Source: Elusimicrobiota bacterium (lineage in GTDB: Bacteria > Elusimicrobiota > Elusimicrobia > UBA1565 > UBA9628). Taken from it: 64,000 nt of DNA. Shown piece after piece: positions 40,002-49,152 of this stretch (the stretch's first letter is position 1; each line of letters starts with the position of its first letter). The notes below the pieces were generated by a model that worked only from the letters and a program-made list of their open reading frames with translations, was not told the origin of the DNA and did no database searches. Location: NCBI GenBank assembly GCA_028868375.1, contig JAGWUP010000004.1, positions 124,001 through 188,000 of the forward strand, given 5' to 3'. The position numbers were made by a program, and so were the translations under genes.

Positions 40002-42388
40002 GAGAGCAGCCTCGGCAGCGTCCCCTGCCAGGCCGCCTTCAGGGCGCAGAGGGGCTCCTCCAGGCAGACCAAGCCGTCGAGGCCGATGACCTTGAGGATC
40101 GGATTGGCCATGGTGACCCCGACGCGCTTGACGACAACGCCCTTGAGGGCCTTGAGCAGGGCGGCTTCCTTCTCCGGCTTGACCTCCAGCAGGAGGCGGC
40201 TCTGGGATTCGCAGAAGAGCAGGACCTCGTTGGAGTAGATCGGGCCCGCCTTGGCCACCATGTCGAGGTCGATGGCGGCTCCGAACTCGCCGGAGAAGCT
40301 CATCTCGGCGGCGGCCACGGCCAGCCCGCCCTCGGAGAGATCGTGGGCAGACAGCACCAAGCCCTTGGCGATGGCGGCGGCCACCGCCTTGAAGGCCGAG
40401 GCGGCCGTCTTGGGGTCGACCTTGGGGGCGCAGCCTCCGGGCAAATCGCAGGCCTGCGCCAAGAGGGAGCCGCCCAGCTCCTCGCCCGTGCAGCCGACCA
40501 GGTAGAGGGCGTTGCCCGGCCCCTTGATGTCCATGGTCAGCGCGCGCCTCGCGTCGGCGACCGGCGCCAGGGCGGAGATCAGCAAGGTGCCGGGGATGGC
40601 CGCGTCCTTGCCGTTGGCGTCCTTGGACTGATTATAGAGGCTGTCCTTGCCGGAGATAAAGGGCGTTCCGAAGCCCTTGGCGGCGTCATGGCAGCCTTGG
40701 GCCGCGCGCACCAAGGCGCCCAGCTGCCGGGGATCGTCCGGGCTGGCCCAGCAAAAGTTGTCGAGCAGGACGGCATGCTCGACGTCGGCTCCCACGCAGA
40801 TGAGGTTGCGCAGGGCCTCGTCCACGCAGGCCAGGGCCATGCGATAGGGATCGAGCCTGCCGTAGGCGGGATTGAGGCCGTGGCTGACGGCGAAGGCGGA
40901 GAAATCCTTCATCTCCCCGGTGGCGGCGTGAGGCCAGATCACGCAGGCGTCCCCGGGGCCGTCGTGGCGCACGCCCTGGAGGGGCTTGATCACGGTGCCG
41001 GCCTGGACCTCGTGGTCGTACTGGCGGATGATCCATTCGCGCGAGCAGACGTTCAGGTGGGAGAGGCAGAATTTCAGGATCTCCGCGGGGCTGCGCTTGA
41101 CTTGCTCGACCTTGACGGCCTGCGGCTTGGGGGCGGTCCAGACGGCGGTCTTCTCCACGCGCGGCAGGCCGTGGTGCAGGAACTTCAAGTCGAGGTCCAC
41201 CACCGCTTGGCCCTCGTGGGTGACGACGAGCCGCCCGGTGCTCGTGAACTCGCCCAGGACGGAGAGCTCGCAGTCCTCGGCGGCGAAGACCTCCGAGAGC
41301 GCCTTCAGGTTTTTCGGGGGGACCGCCAGAACCATGCGCTCCTGGGACTCCGACAGCCAGATCTCCCAGGGCTTGAGGTCGGAGGCCTTAAGCTTGGCGT
41401 TCTCCAGGCGCACGCGCGCGCCGCGGCCCTCCGCCATCTCGCCGACGGCCGAGGAAAAGCCCCCGGCCCCGCAGTCCGTGACGGCGCGATAGAGGCGCTT
41501 GTCCCGGGCGGCGAGCAGGGCGTCGAGGAGCTTCTTCTCGTTGAGGGGATGGCCGATCTGCACCGCCGAGGCGGGGGAATCCGCGCTCAAGCCGGCGGAG
41601 GAGAAGGTGGCCCCGTGCAGGCCGTCGCGGCCGGTGCGTCCGCCCGCGGCCACGATCAAGTCGCCGGCCTTGACCTCCTTCTTGAGCGCCCAGGTGGGCA
41701 GCAGGCCCACGGTGCCGACGAAGACCAGGGGGTTGAGGCGATAGCCGGGGTCGAAGCAAAGCCCGCCCGCGGCCGTCGGGATGCCGAGGCGGTTGCCGTA
41801 GTCGCGCACCCCGGCCACCACGGAGCGCAGGGTGCGCTTGGGATGCAGCGCCCCCTCGGGCAGCGGGCCGTCGAAATCGGGGGCGGCGAAGCAGAAGACG
41901 TCGGTGTTGAGCACCGGCTTGGCGCCCAGTCCTACGCCCAGGACGTCGCGCACGACCCCGCCGACGCCGGTCTCGGCTCCCCCGTAGGGCTCGATGGCGC
42001 AGGGATGGTTGTGCGTCTCCACCTTGAAGGCCACGGCCCAGCGGCCTTTCTTCTTGCCGAAGGCGACGACCCCCGCGTTGTCCTTGAAGCTCGACAGGCA
42101 CCAGGGCCTGGCCAGCTCGCGCGTGGCCTTGGCGATCGTGCGATCGAAAAGATTGGCGATCCGCTCCGTCTTCTTGCCGTCGCTAAAGCGGATCGGGCCG
42201 GTGAAGGTCTTGTGCTTGCAGTGCTCCGACCAGGTCTGCGCGATGGACTCCAGCTCCGCGCGCGTGGGGGCTCGGCGCAGGGCCTTGAAGTGCCGCCGGA
42301 CGGCCGCCAGTTCCTGGGCGTTGAGCGACCAGCTGTGGCGCCGGCAAGCGCTCTCGAGATCCTCGAGGGGCTGGATTTCCGCGATCAT
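39998..42388 (-). CDS. purL: FGAM synthase, large subunit (small PurL type)
   Basis: 796 residues, the short PurL that needs separate PurS and PurQ. SEHCKHKTF with the catalytic His, KVETHNHPCAIEPYGGAETGVGG, and in the second half GKDSLYNQS and SAHDLSEGGLAVAAAEM. It starts at MIAEIQPLEDL (ATG 42388-42386), overlapping the purS stop. The upstream open frame is the wrong frame of purS. Confidence 0.96.
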   Translation of the reverse strand: MIAEIQPLEDLESACRRHSWSLNAQELAAVRRHFKALRRAPTRAELESIAQTWSEHCKHKTFTGPIRFSDGKKTERIANLFDRTIAKATRELARPWCLSSFKDNAGVVAFGKKKGRWAVAFKVETHNHPCAIEPYGGAETGVGGVVRDVLGVGLGAKPVLNTDVFCFAAPDFDGPLPEGALHPKRTLRSVVAGVRDYGNRLGIPTAAGGLCFDPGYRLNPLVFVGTVGLLPTWALKKEVKAGDLIVAAGGRTGRDGLHGATFSSAGLSADSPASAVQIGHPLNEKKLLDALLAARDKRLYRAVTDCGAGGFSSAVGEMAEGRGARVRLENAKLKASDLKPWEIWLSESQERMVLAVPPKNLKALSEVFAAEDCELSVLGEFTSTGRLVVTHEGQAVVDLDLKFLHHGLPRVEKTAVWTAPKPQAVKVEQVKRSPAEILKFCLSHLNVCSREWIIRQYDHEVQAGTVIKPLQGVRHDGPGDACVIWPHAATGEMKDFSAFAVSHGLNPAYGRLDPYRMALACVDEALRNLICVGADVEHAVLLDNFCWASPDDPRQLGALVRAAQGCHDAAKGFGTPFISGKDSLYNQSKDANGKDAAIPGTLLISALAPVADARRALTMDIKGPGNALYLVGCTGEELGGSLLAQACDLPGGCAPKVDPKTAASAFKAVAAAIAKGLVLSAHDLSEGGLAVAAAEMSFSGEFGAAIDLDMVAKAGPIYSNEVLLFCESQSRLLLEVKPEKEAALLKALKGVVVKRVGVTMANPILKVIGLDGLVCLEEPLCALKAAWQGTLPRLLS

Positions 42389-42882
42389 GGATGGGACTCC
42401 GTGACGGCCGCGTCGTGGACGACGGGATTGGCCAGGCCGCGCACGACCGCTTTCTCCAGCTGGCCGCGCCCGCAGCGCCCCGAGATCAGGTAGGCCGTGC
42501 CCACGCGCACGCGCTCCGGCTGCGGCAGGCCCATCTCGGCGATCGCCGAGCGCACCGTTTCCCCGGCGGGATCGGCGACGCTGCCCTTGGGCCAGACCTC
42601 CACGCGCCAATGCGTCATCCCGTTGAGGACCGGGGGGCGCGCTCCGCCTGGAACGACGCGAAAATCCTGGGTGATCGGATCGCAGAGCAGCTCTCGCGCC
42701 ACCTGCTGGAGCTGCGCGGCGTTAAGCCCGCAGCGCAATTCGTAGAGGCGGGTGGCCCGGCAGGCGCGCGTCGTCAGCACGCCCAGGCCCTGCAGCAGGG
42801 AGAGGGCCGATTGCCCCTCGGCGTCGGCAAGGTCCGCCTTGAGCTTGACCTCGATCGTCCAGGCCGCCGTCTTGACGCTCAT
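42385..42882 (-). CDS. purS: FGAM synthase subunit PurS, tandem-duplicated
   Basis: 165 residues, about twice the normal 80. Two PurS-like units are visible. The first, about 7-75, has TIEVKLKADLADAEGQSALS ... LYELRCGL ... LLCDPITQDFRV. The second, about 92-160, has WRVEVWPKGSVADPAGETVR ... RVRVGTAYLISGRC ... GLANPVVHDAAV. PurS normally acts as a dimer bridging PurL and PurQ, so this chain would be a covalent dimer, like the PurS-dimer-like N-terminal region of large PurL. The second unit is closer to the family than the first. Coupled to purC and purL by ATGA overlaps. Confidence 0.88.
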   Translation of the reverse strand: MSVKTAAWTIEVKLKADLADAEGQSALSLLQGLGVLTTRACRATRLYELRCGLNAAQLQQVARELLCDPITQDFRVVPGGARPPVLNGMTHWRVEVWPKGSVADPAGETVRSAIAEMGLPQPERVRVGTAYLISGRCGRGQLEKAVVRGLANPVVHDAAVTESHP

Positions 42883-43772
42883 GGCCGCAGCAGCCTCTCG
42901 TGGAACTGGGCGTAGCGCCGCGCCGCGCCTTCCGCCACCTCGGCCGGCAATTCCGGCGCCGGCGGCCGCTTGTCCCAGCCGCAGCGCTCCAGGTAATCGC
43001 GCACGAACTGCTTGTCGTAGCTGTCCGGAGAGCTTCCCGGGGCGTAGCGCTGGCGCTCCCAGACCCGCGAGGAGTCCGGGGTCAGGGCCTCGTCGATCAG
43101 GATCAGGGCGTCCCCGCGCAGGCCGAACTCGAACTTCGTGTCGGCCAGGATGAGGCCGCGGGGCATGAGGAAATCCGCGGCGAAATCGTAGAGCGCCAGG
43201 GTCAGGCGCTCCAGTCGCGAGGACAGCTCCGGGCCGATCATCTCGGCCAGGCGCCGGCGGGAGATGTTCTGGTCGTGCCCGGAGTCGTTCTTGGTGGCCG
43301 GCGTGAAGATCGTCCGGGGCAGCTTGGCGGCTTGGAGCAGGCCGGCCGGCAGCTCGTGGCCGCAGACGCGGCCGGTCTGCTGATACTCCTTCCAGCCGGA
43401 GCCGGCGAGGTAGCCGCGCGCCACGCACTCGATGTCGATGCGCTTGGCCTTGTGGACCAGCATGCAGCGGCCCTCGAAGCTCTCCGCGGGCAGGCGGACG
43501 CCTCGGGGCAGCTCGGCCTGGATGGCGGGGAGCTCGGCGCTGAGGAAATGGTTCTGGACGATGGGGCGCGTCTTCTTAAACCAGAAGGCGGAAATCTGAG
43601 TCAGCAGCCTGCCCTTGCCCGGGATGGGGGTGGGCAGGATGCAGTCGAAGGCCGAGAGGCGGTCCGTGGAGACGATCAGCAGGCGCTCGCCCAAGTCGTA
43701 GACGTCGCGCACCTTGCCGCGGCGCGGCGGCGCAAGGCCGGGGATTTGCGAGCGGACCAGCGCTTGCTCCAT
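42879..43772 (-). CDS. purC: SAICAR synthetase
   Basis: 297 residues. It condenses CAIR with aspartate. RGKVRDVYDLGERLLIVSTDRLSAFD, ECVARGYLAGSGWKEYQ, KNDSGHDQNISRRRL, and LILADTKFEFGL with LIDEALTPDSSR are family motifs. I chose the ATG at 43772, five bases after the guaA stop, giving the usual short N-terminus; ATGs at 43787 and 43781 inside guaA are possible. Confidence 0.95.
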   Translation of the reverse strand: MEQALVRSQIPGLAPPRRGKVRDVYDLGERLLIVSTDRLSAFDCILPTPIPGKGRLLTQISAFWFKKTRPIVQNHFLSAELPAIQAELPRGVRLPAESFEGRCMLVHKAKRIDIECVARGYLAGSGWKEYQQTGRVCGHELPAGLLQAAKLPRTIFTPATKNDSGHDQNISRRRLAEMIGPELSSRLERLTLALYDFAADFLMPRGLILADTKFEFGLRGDALILIDEALTPDSSRVWERQRYAPGSSPDSYDKQFVRDYLERCGWDKRPPAPELPAEVAEGAARRYAQFHERLLRP

Positions 43773-43777
43773 GGACC

Positions 43778-45319
43778 TCATTCCCATTCGATCGTGGCCG
43801 GCGGCTTGGAGGTGACGTCGTAGACGACGCGGTTGATCCCCGGGACCTCGGAGACGATGCGGCTGGAGATCTTGCGCAGCAATTCGTGGGGCAGGCGCGA
43901 CCAGTCCGCCGTCATGCCGTCGACGGAGTCGACGCAGCGCAGGGCGATCGCATGATCGTAGGTGCGCGTGTCGCCCATGACCCCCACCGAGCGCGTCGCA
44001 AGCAGCACGGCGAAGGCCTGCCAGATCTTGTCGTGCAGGCCGCCGGCCAGAAGCTCCTCGCGCAGGATGAGGTCGGCGCGGCGCAAAAGCTCCAAAAGCC
44101 GCGGCTCGACGGGCCCCAGCACGCGGATGGCCAGGCCCGGCCCTGGGAAGGGATGGGCGCCCAAAATCTCCTTCGGCAGGCCCAATTCCCGGCCCAGGCG
44201 GCGGACCTCGTCTTTGAAGAGCAGGCGCAGGGGCTCGACCAGCTTGAGGCGCATGCGCTTGGGAAGCCCGCCGACGTTGTGGTGGCTCTTGATGACGGCC
44301 GAGGGGCCGTGGACCGAGACGGACTCGATGACGTCGGGATACAGCGTGCCCTGGGCCAGGAAGCGGGCTCCCTTGACCTTGCGCGCCTCCCGCTCGAAGA
44401 CCTCGATGAAGGTCCGGCCGATGATCTTGCGCTTTCTCTCCGGGTCGCGCACGCCGCGCAATCGGCGCAGGAACAGGGCGGAGGCGTCGACGACCTTGAG
44501 ATTGAGGCCGAGGGCCTTGCCCAGGAAACGCTCGGCGCGCGAACGATCGCCTTCGCGCAGCAGGCCGGTGTCGACGAAGACGCAGTGCAGGCGCTTGCCG
44601 ATGGCGCGGTGGATCATGGCCGCCGCCACCGAGGAGTCGACGCCGCCGGAAAGCGCGCAGACGACGTGCCCGGTCTCTCCGATCTGCTCGCGCAATTCCA
44701 AAAGGCTTGAGCGCAGCAGGGACTTCATCGTCCAGGGCTCGGAGAGGCCGCAGATTCCGCGCGCGAAGTTCTTGAGCAGCCTTGCGCCCTGCGGGGTGTG
44801 GGCGACCTCGGGATGGAACTGGACGCCGTAGAGGCGGCGGGTCTCGTCGGCGATGGCCGCCAGGGGGGCGGTCGGCGTGCGCGCGACGACCTTGAAGCCG
44901 TTGCCCAGCGCGCAGGCGCCGTCGCCGTGGCTCATCCAGACCCGCAGACTTTTGCCCAGGCCGGTAAAGAGCGGGGAGTCGCCGGTGACCTTGAGCTCGG
45001 CGAAGCCGTACTCGCGCTTGCGCGCGGCGTCCACGCGGCCGCCGTGCAGCGCCGCCAAAAGCTGCATGCCGTAGCAGATGCCCAGGATGGGCAGGCCGGA
45101 TTCAAGCAGGCGCGGGTCTGGGCGCGGGCTGCCCCGGCGGTGGACGCTGTCCGGGCCGCCGGAGAGCACCAGGCCCGCGGGCTTGCGCGCGAGGACTTCC
45201 TCAAGCGTGGCGCGGTAGGGAAGGATCTCGGCGAAGACCTCCAGCTCGCGCAGGCGGCGGGCGATGAGCTGGGTGTATTGGCTGCCGAAGTCCAGGATGA
45301 CGACGCCGCGCCGATCCAA
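43778..45319 (-). CDS. guaA: GMP synthase (glutamine-hydrolysing)
   Basis: 513 residues with three parts. A glutaminase domain carries [20 protein letters not shown], Cys in [10 protein letters not shown] and His/Glu in HPEVAHT. An ATP-pyrophosphatase domain has [19 protein letters not shown] near 220. The C-terminal dimerisation domain ends [16 protein letters not shown]. It converts XMP to GMP. The start is TTG (45319-45317) immediately after the guaB TAG, a rare zero-gap arrangement that suggests re-initiation. Confidence 0.96.
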   Translation of the reverse strand: MDRRGVVILDFGSQYTQLIARRLRELEVFAEILPYRATLEEVLARKPAGLVLSGGPDSVHRRGSPRPDPRLLESGLPILGICYGMQLLAALHGGRVDAARKREYGFAELKVTGDSPLFTGLGKSLRVWMSHGDGACALGNGFKVVARTPTAPLAAIADETRRLYGVQFHPEVAHTPQGARLLKNFARGICGLSEPWTMKSLLRSSLLELREQIGETGHVVCALSGGVDSSVAAAMIHRAIGKRLHCVFVDTGLLREGDRSRAERFLGKALGLNLKVVDASALFLRRLRGVRDPERKRKIIGRTFIEVFEREARKVKGARFLAQGTLYPDVIESVSVHGPSAVIKSHHNVGGLPKRMRLKLVEPLRLLFKDEVRRLGRELGLPKEILGAHPFPGPGLAIRVLGPVEPRLLELLRRADLILREELLAGGLHDKIWQAFAVLLATRSVGVMGDTRTYDHAIALRCVDSVDGMTADWSRLPHELLRKISSRIVSEVPGINRVVYDVTSKPPATIEWE

Positions 45320-46480
45320 CTACTTGCCCATCCCGATGCGCTGGGTGCGCTGGAAGATCTTGCCTTCCGTCTTGATCGAGGGGGCGATGATGATCTCCGT
45401 GGTCTGCATCTCCCGGATCGTGGAGGCGCCGACGGAGCCCATGCAGGTCCGCAGGGCGCCCACGAGGTTCTGGCTGCCGTCGTCCAGGCGCGAGGGGCCG
45501 TAAAGGATCTCCTCCAGCGAGCCGGTGACGCCGACGTGGATGCGCGTGCCGCGCGGAAGGTTGGAATGCGGCGTGGCCATGCCCCAGTGATAGCCCAGGC
45601 CCGGGGCCTCCTTGGTGCGCGCGAAGGCCGAGCCGACCATCACGCCGTCGGAGCCGCAGGCGATCGCCTTGCAGATGTCGCCGCCGGTCGACATGCCGCC
45701 GTCGGTGATGATCGGCACGTACTTGCCGCTGCGCTTGAAATGGAAGTCCCGCGCCGAGGCGCAGTCCACGGTGGCCGTCACTTGCGGCACGCCCAGGCCC
45801 AGCACGCCGCGGGTGGTGCAGGCCGCCCCTGGGCCGACCCCGACCAAGAGGCCGCTGATCCCGGCCTCCATCAGCTCCAGGGCCACGGAGTAGGTCACGC
45901 AGTTGCCGGCGACGACCGGCATCTTGAGCTTCTTGCAGAACTTGGCGATGTCGAAGGGGACGTACTTGGTGGCCCTGTGGCGCGCCGTCGTCACGGTCGA
46001 TTGGACCACGAAGACGTCGCAGCCGGCCTCCTCGGCGATGGGCCCGTACTTGGCGGCGTTCTGCGGGATCGTCGAGACCGCGCAGGGCACCTTGGCCTTC
46101 TTGATCTCGCGCACGCGCGCGGCGATCAGCTCCTCCTTGACCGGCTTGCGGTAGAGCTCCTGGACCAGCCGCGTCGATTCCTCTGGGCCGGCGCCGGCGA
46201 TCTGGGCCACCACCTCGCGCGGCTTGTCGTAGCGGGTGTTGATGCCGTCCAGGTTGAGCACGCCCAAGCCGCCGAGCTTGCCCATCGCCATGGCGAACTG
46301 TGCGTCGACGACCCCGTCCATGGCGGAGGCCAGGAAGGGAATCTCCAGCTTGATGTCGCCCAGGAGCAGGCTGGTGTCCACTTCGTCCGGATTGACGGTG
46401 ACGTCGCCGGGGACTAAAGCGATCTCGTCGAATCCATAGGCCCGACGGGCCTCTCGGTCACGGCCGATGAAGAACGCCAT
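45320..46480 (-). CDS. guaB: GuaB3-type IMP dehydrogenase family protein
   Basis: 386 residues. An (alpha/beta)8 barrel without the two CBS domains of classical GuaB (about 490 residues). The start IGRDREARRAYGFDEIALVPGD, FLASAMDGVV and the loop GVGPGAACTTRGVLGLG match the GuaB3 subfamily known from actinobacteria and cyanobacteria. Cys in AACTTR is the expected catalytic nucleophile. Its place directly before guaA argues that it makes XMP. No second IMP dehydrogenase is in the window, so it may be the only one. GGAGGT precedes the ATG. Confidence 0.88.
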   Translation of the reverse strand: MAFFIGRDREARRAYGFDEIALVPGDVTVNPDEVDTSLLLGDIKLEIPFLASAMDGVVDAQFAMAMGKLGGLGVLNLDGINTRYDKPREVVAQIAGAGPEESTRLVQELYRKPVKEELIAARVREIKKAKVPCAVSTIPQNAAKYGPIAEEAGCDVFVVQSTVTTARHRATKYVPFDIAKFCKKLKMPVVAGNCVTYSVALELMEAGISGLLVGVGPGAACTTRGVLGLGVPQVTATVDCASARDFHFKRSGKYVPIITDGGMSTGGDICKAIACGSDGVMVGSAFARTKEAPGLGYHWGMATPHSNLPRGTRIHVGVTGSLEEILYGPSRLDDGSQNLVGALRTCMGSVGASTIREMQTTEIIIAPSIKTEGKIFQRTQRIGMGK

Positions 46481-46512
46481 CCCAACACCTCCAGCCTAGG
46501 ATTAGTGAGGTT

Positions 46513-46521
46513 ATTGTACCA
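46513..46521 (-). promoter_or_regulatory. Extended -10 promoter of the guaB-guaA-pur operon
   Basis: TGGTACAAT on the minus strand (TGn plus TACAAT) lies 32 bases before the guaB ATG. The leader would be about 26 bases and include GGAGGT. No -35 or riboswitch-like fold was seen. Confidence 0.5.
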
Positions 46522-46560
46522 AATTTCGCGGGCCCGCGACGGGCGAAGCCGCCCTGATCC

Positions 46561-46675
46561 TCAGCGAAGAAGCGCTTCAGCGGGTCCTGTGGCTGCGGAC
46601 GCGGCTTCGCTGCGCCCCGGAAGTGCTCGCTCGCCGCGTTCCTCGCCATCACCCACCGAAGCGCTTCTTCGCTGA
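46561..46675. repeat. Perfect 18-bp inverted repeat in the guaB upstream gap
   Basis: TCAGCGAAGAAGCGCTTC at 46561-46578 and its exact complement GAAGCGCTTCTTCGCTGA at 46658-46675, separated by 79 bases of GC-rich, non-coding-looking sequence. The rest of the 409-base gap (46481-46889) holds the guaB promoter on the left. Toward the right it has an AT-richer patch (46690-46800) in which I see no gene. The arms could be ends of a small non-autonomous element or form a large stem-loop. Confidence 0.7.
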
Positions 46676-46889
46676 AGCCCCGGCCGTGTAGAAAACGATT
46701 GCCCTGCGTCGGCAGTTCTCGACATTAGCGGTGGGAAGCACCGATTTTTACAGGTGGGGCGAAATCATAACAGCACAGCCGGGCTTCCTTCCTTAAATAG
46801 ATGTAACAGCGGACGCCTAGGTCCTTTGCCGGCCCCGCGAGGACCAGAAGTCCCCTCGCCCGCGGCCGGCTAAATCCCTATCATGGGGC

Positions 46890-48722
46890 ATGTCCTCGCG
46901 CTGGCCGCTGATCCTTTCCGCCTTCCTGCTCCTCAACGCTTCCGTCGCCTCGGGCATGGGCGAGGAGGCTCGCTCCGGTCCCGAGGCCGAGCCGCCCGCA
47001 GCTTTTGGAGCCGCGCCCGAGGGCCTGCCGCTTGCGCCCGAGCTGGCTGGCTCCCCCAGCCTGTCCGGTCTGTCCGGCCAGCCCGATCTTTCCGAGCTGC
47101 ATGGCCTGCCACGGCGGACGCGGGGCTTGGACCTGCCGCAGGCAAGCCTGCCCGTCACGGCCGGGCCCGAGGCCCCTTGGTTGGGGATTGCCGCCGTTCC
47201 TCCTGCCTCCGGCAAGGCCGTCTCCGCGCCGCTGCCAGCGGGGGTGAGCGGGGTCGTCGTTCATAAGATCCGGAATCGGGATGACGCCAACCGCCGGGTT
47301 CCCGCGCGCTGGCATGAAGCCCGCGCGCTTCTAAAGAGAGCCCTCAAGCGATTTGGGCCGCTGCGCTTGCTTGAATACCAATGCCTGTCCGGTCAGCCCA
47401 TGCTGGCCGTCGATCTCTCAGACAGACCCGAGCTGTTCGCCTTCCCGGGCTTGGATGCCCATGAGATCGAAATGCTCCGCAAGCTGCGATCTCATTATCC
47501 GCGCCTGGCATTGCTCCTGCCGGAGAGCGGGGAAATGCCGGGGAGCGGAAAAACGCCCGATCTCGTGCTGGGGGATCGGATCGCCGAACTGAAGGCCAGG
47601 CGCAGCAACACCACCGACATCGGCGCTCCATTGCACGACGCCGAAGCGCAGTTAAGGGAGCATGCCGAGCGCCACGGCCTGGGGCAGGGCGTGGTCGTCA
47701 TCGAGTTGACGACCTTCAAGGCCGTGCCCGTCGAAGAAGTTCGGCAAAAGTTAAACCGGTGGAGCAGTGAACGCCCTCTTCATTTCGACCATGTCCTGAT
47801 CCTGGCCGGCGACGATCTGAAGATATTCGAGCGCGGCCAGGACGGCGCGTTCCGGCTTGCCCGGGGGCAGGAATTGCCGGCCGCAGCCGTTGCCGGCCGG
47901 GCGGCAGACGCCAGGGCCGGCCGCCGCCTGCTCAGCGAGTTGGGAGCCAATGCGGATCATCCGGAGCGCGCCTGGCAGATTTGGCAGGCGTTCCGGCGCG
48001 AACACCCAGAGCAGGTCGGAGAGCTTTGGCCACAGGTCCAGCGCTTTCTGCCCTTCGCCGGTCCACTGGCTCCGGCAAGCCCGCCGCCGCTTGATTCCGA
48101 ACGACTGCTTAACGAGTACCTGGAGCCGGAGCGGCTGCTTCGGGAGGGCGGCGTCCAGGCCGCCGTCTTCGTCTCAGGAGGCGCCAGCGTCGCGCGCGGT
48201 TCGCGCTATTATGAGGAAGCGCGGCGCTTCGGCGAGCTGGTGGCCCGCTACGGGCAGGGGCTTGCCCTCGCCACCGGAGGAGGGCCGGGCATCATGGAGG
48301 CCGCCAACCGCGGGGCCTTCGAGGCCGGGGGGCCGAGCGTGGGCTTTCGCATCATCCTGCCAGCGTTCGTGGAGGAGCCGAACCTCTACATCACGCCGGG
48401 CCTTAATTTCGATTTCGACAACTTCCAGATGCGCAAGCTGCACCTTCTGCGTTGGGCCAGCGCCGTGGTCTGCTTTCCCGGAGCTTTCGGCACTCTCGAT
48501 GAGCTCTCCGAGGTCCTGACCTTGGCGCAGACGGGCAAGCTCTCGCCCGTTCCCATCATCCTGGTCGGCGAAAGGGAATGGAAGGACCTCGATCAATTCT
48601 TCCGCCGGGCCGCGGCCAAGGGCCGCTTGTCCGCCGGGAATCTCGAGCGCTACACCATCGTCGAGACGGCCGAGCAGGCCTGGTTGGAGCTCGTCTCCCT
48701 TTGGCGGGGCCGGCCGAGCTAG
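46890..48722 (+). CDS. Exported fusion of a CdiA-toxin-like domain and a LOG-family domain
   Basis: 610 residues. Signal peptide MSSRWPLILSAFLLLNASVA, a Pro/Gly/Leu-rich linker to about 115, then a domain at about 120-325. Its end (PDLVLGDRIAELKARRSNTT 223-242, GVVVIELTTFKAVPVEEVRQ 267-286, FDHVLILAGDDLKIFE 299-314) resembles the tRNase-type C-terminal domain of CdiA toxins, with Asp224, Glu233 and Lys235 as possible catalytic residues. Residues 405-607 form a LOG/TIGR00730-like Rossmann domain with GGGPGIMEAANRGAF (463-477) and PGAFGTLDE (530-538; canonical PGGxGTxxE with one Gly to Ala). LOG enzymes release adenine from nucleoside 5'-monophosphates in the cytoplasm, so an exported one is unexpected. 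No immunity gene recognised. The toxin-domain call is inference. Confidence 0.65.
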   Translation: MSSRWPLILSAFLLLNASVASGMGEEARSGPEAEPPAAFGAAPEGLPLAPELAGSPSLSGLSGQPDLSELHGLPRRTRGLDLPQASLPVTAGPEAPWLGIAAVPPASGKAVSAPLPAGVSGVVVHKIRNRDDANRRVPARWHEARALLKRALKRFGPLRLLEYQCLSGQPMLAVDLSDRPELFAFPGLDAHEIEMLRKLRSHYPRLALLLPESGEMPGSGKTPDLVLGDRIAELKARRSNTTDIGAPLHDAEAQLREHAERHGLGQGVVVIELTTFKAVPVEEVRQKLNRWSSERPLHFDHVLILAGDDLKIFERGQDGAFRLARGQELPAAAVAGRAADARAGRRLLSELGANADHPERAWQIWQAFRREHPEQVGELWPQVQRFLPFAGPLAPASPPPLDSERLLNEYLEPERLLREGGVQAAVFVSGGASVARGSRYYEEARRFGELVARYGQGLALATGGGPGIMEAANRGAFEAGGPSVGFRIILPAFVEEPNLYITPGLNFDFDNFQMRKLHLLRWASAVVCFPGAFGTLDELSEVLTLAQTGKLSPVPIILVGEREWKDLDQFFRRAAAKGRLSAGNLERYTIVETAEQAWLELVSLWRGRPS

Positions 48723-48735
48723 AGCGCGCCCAGTC

Positions 48736-49038
48736 CTAACGAACCTCGAGCTTCAAGCGCAGCCGGAACGGGCCCATCGCCAAGGCGTCGACGCGCCCCA
48801 TGAACATCCCGGCCAGGCGCGCGAACGCGGTCAGCCCGCCCGCCGCCTGAGGCCGCCGCTCAAGCGACAGCGGCGCCTCCTGCGGGGAGGGGCAGAGCAG
48901 CAGGCTGTCCCGCGTCCGGCAGATCGGCGCTGCCAGGAGGTCCGCCCGCGCAAATCGAGGCGCGGCCGCCGGCCCCGCCGCCGTCTCCGCCGTCACGAAG
49001 GCCGCCGCCAGCACCAGCGCTCTCGCCCGGGTTCTCAT
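48736..49038 (-). CDS. Small secreted hypothetical protein
   Basis: 100 residues: signal peptide MRTRARALVLAAAFVTAETA, then an Ala/Arg/Leu-rich chain with two Cys (PICRTRDSLLLCPSPQ) spaced for a disulfide. No family recognised. It converges on the LOG-fusion gene with a 13-base gap. Composition is close to what a chance GC-rich frame would give, so the call rests on the signal peptide and placement. Confidence 0.45.
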   Translation of the reverse strand: MRTRARALVLAAAFVTAETAAGPAAAPRFARADLLAAPICRTRDSLLLCPSPQEAPLSLERRPQAAGGLTAFARLAGMFMGRVDALAMGPFRLRLKLEVR

Positions 49039-49136
49039 CGCTTGCGCCCGCTATGTAGCAGGTCTCGCCGCTCCTTTTATTGCGAAGCTGTGAACGACGG
49101 CGCGAAGGCGGGAAAGCGAAAGGTCCCGCGATTTTG

Positions 49137-49142
49137 TAAAAT
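49137..49142 (+). promoter_or_regulatory. -10 element of the tRNA-Gln gene
   Basis: TAAAAT in TTTTGTAAAATACTG ends 10 bases before the tRNA's first base, the usual arrangement for a tRNA promoter. No clear -35 was found. Confidence 0.45.
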
Positions 49143-49152
49143 ACTGTCCTAT

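Noticed and set aside
46458-46652. 64-residue minus-strand frame across the 18-bp inverted repeat
   Set aside because: It contains one arm of the repeat and the guaB promoter, has no ribosome-binding site and resembles no protein.
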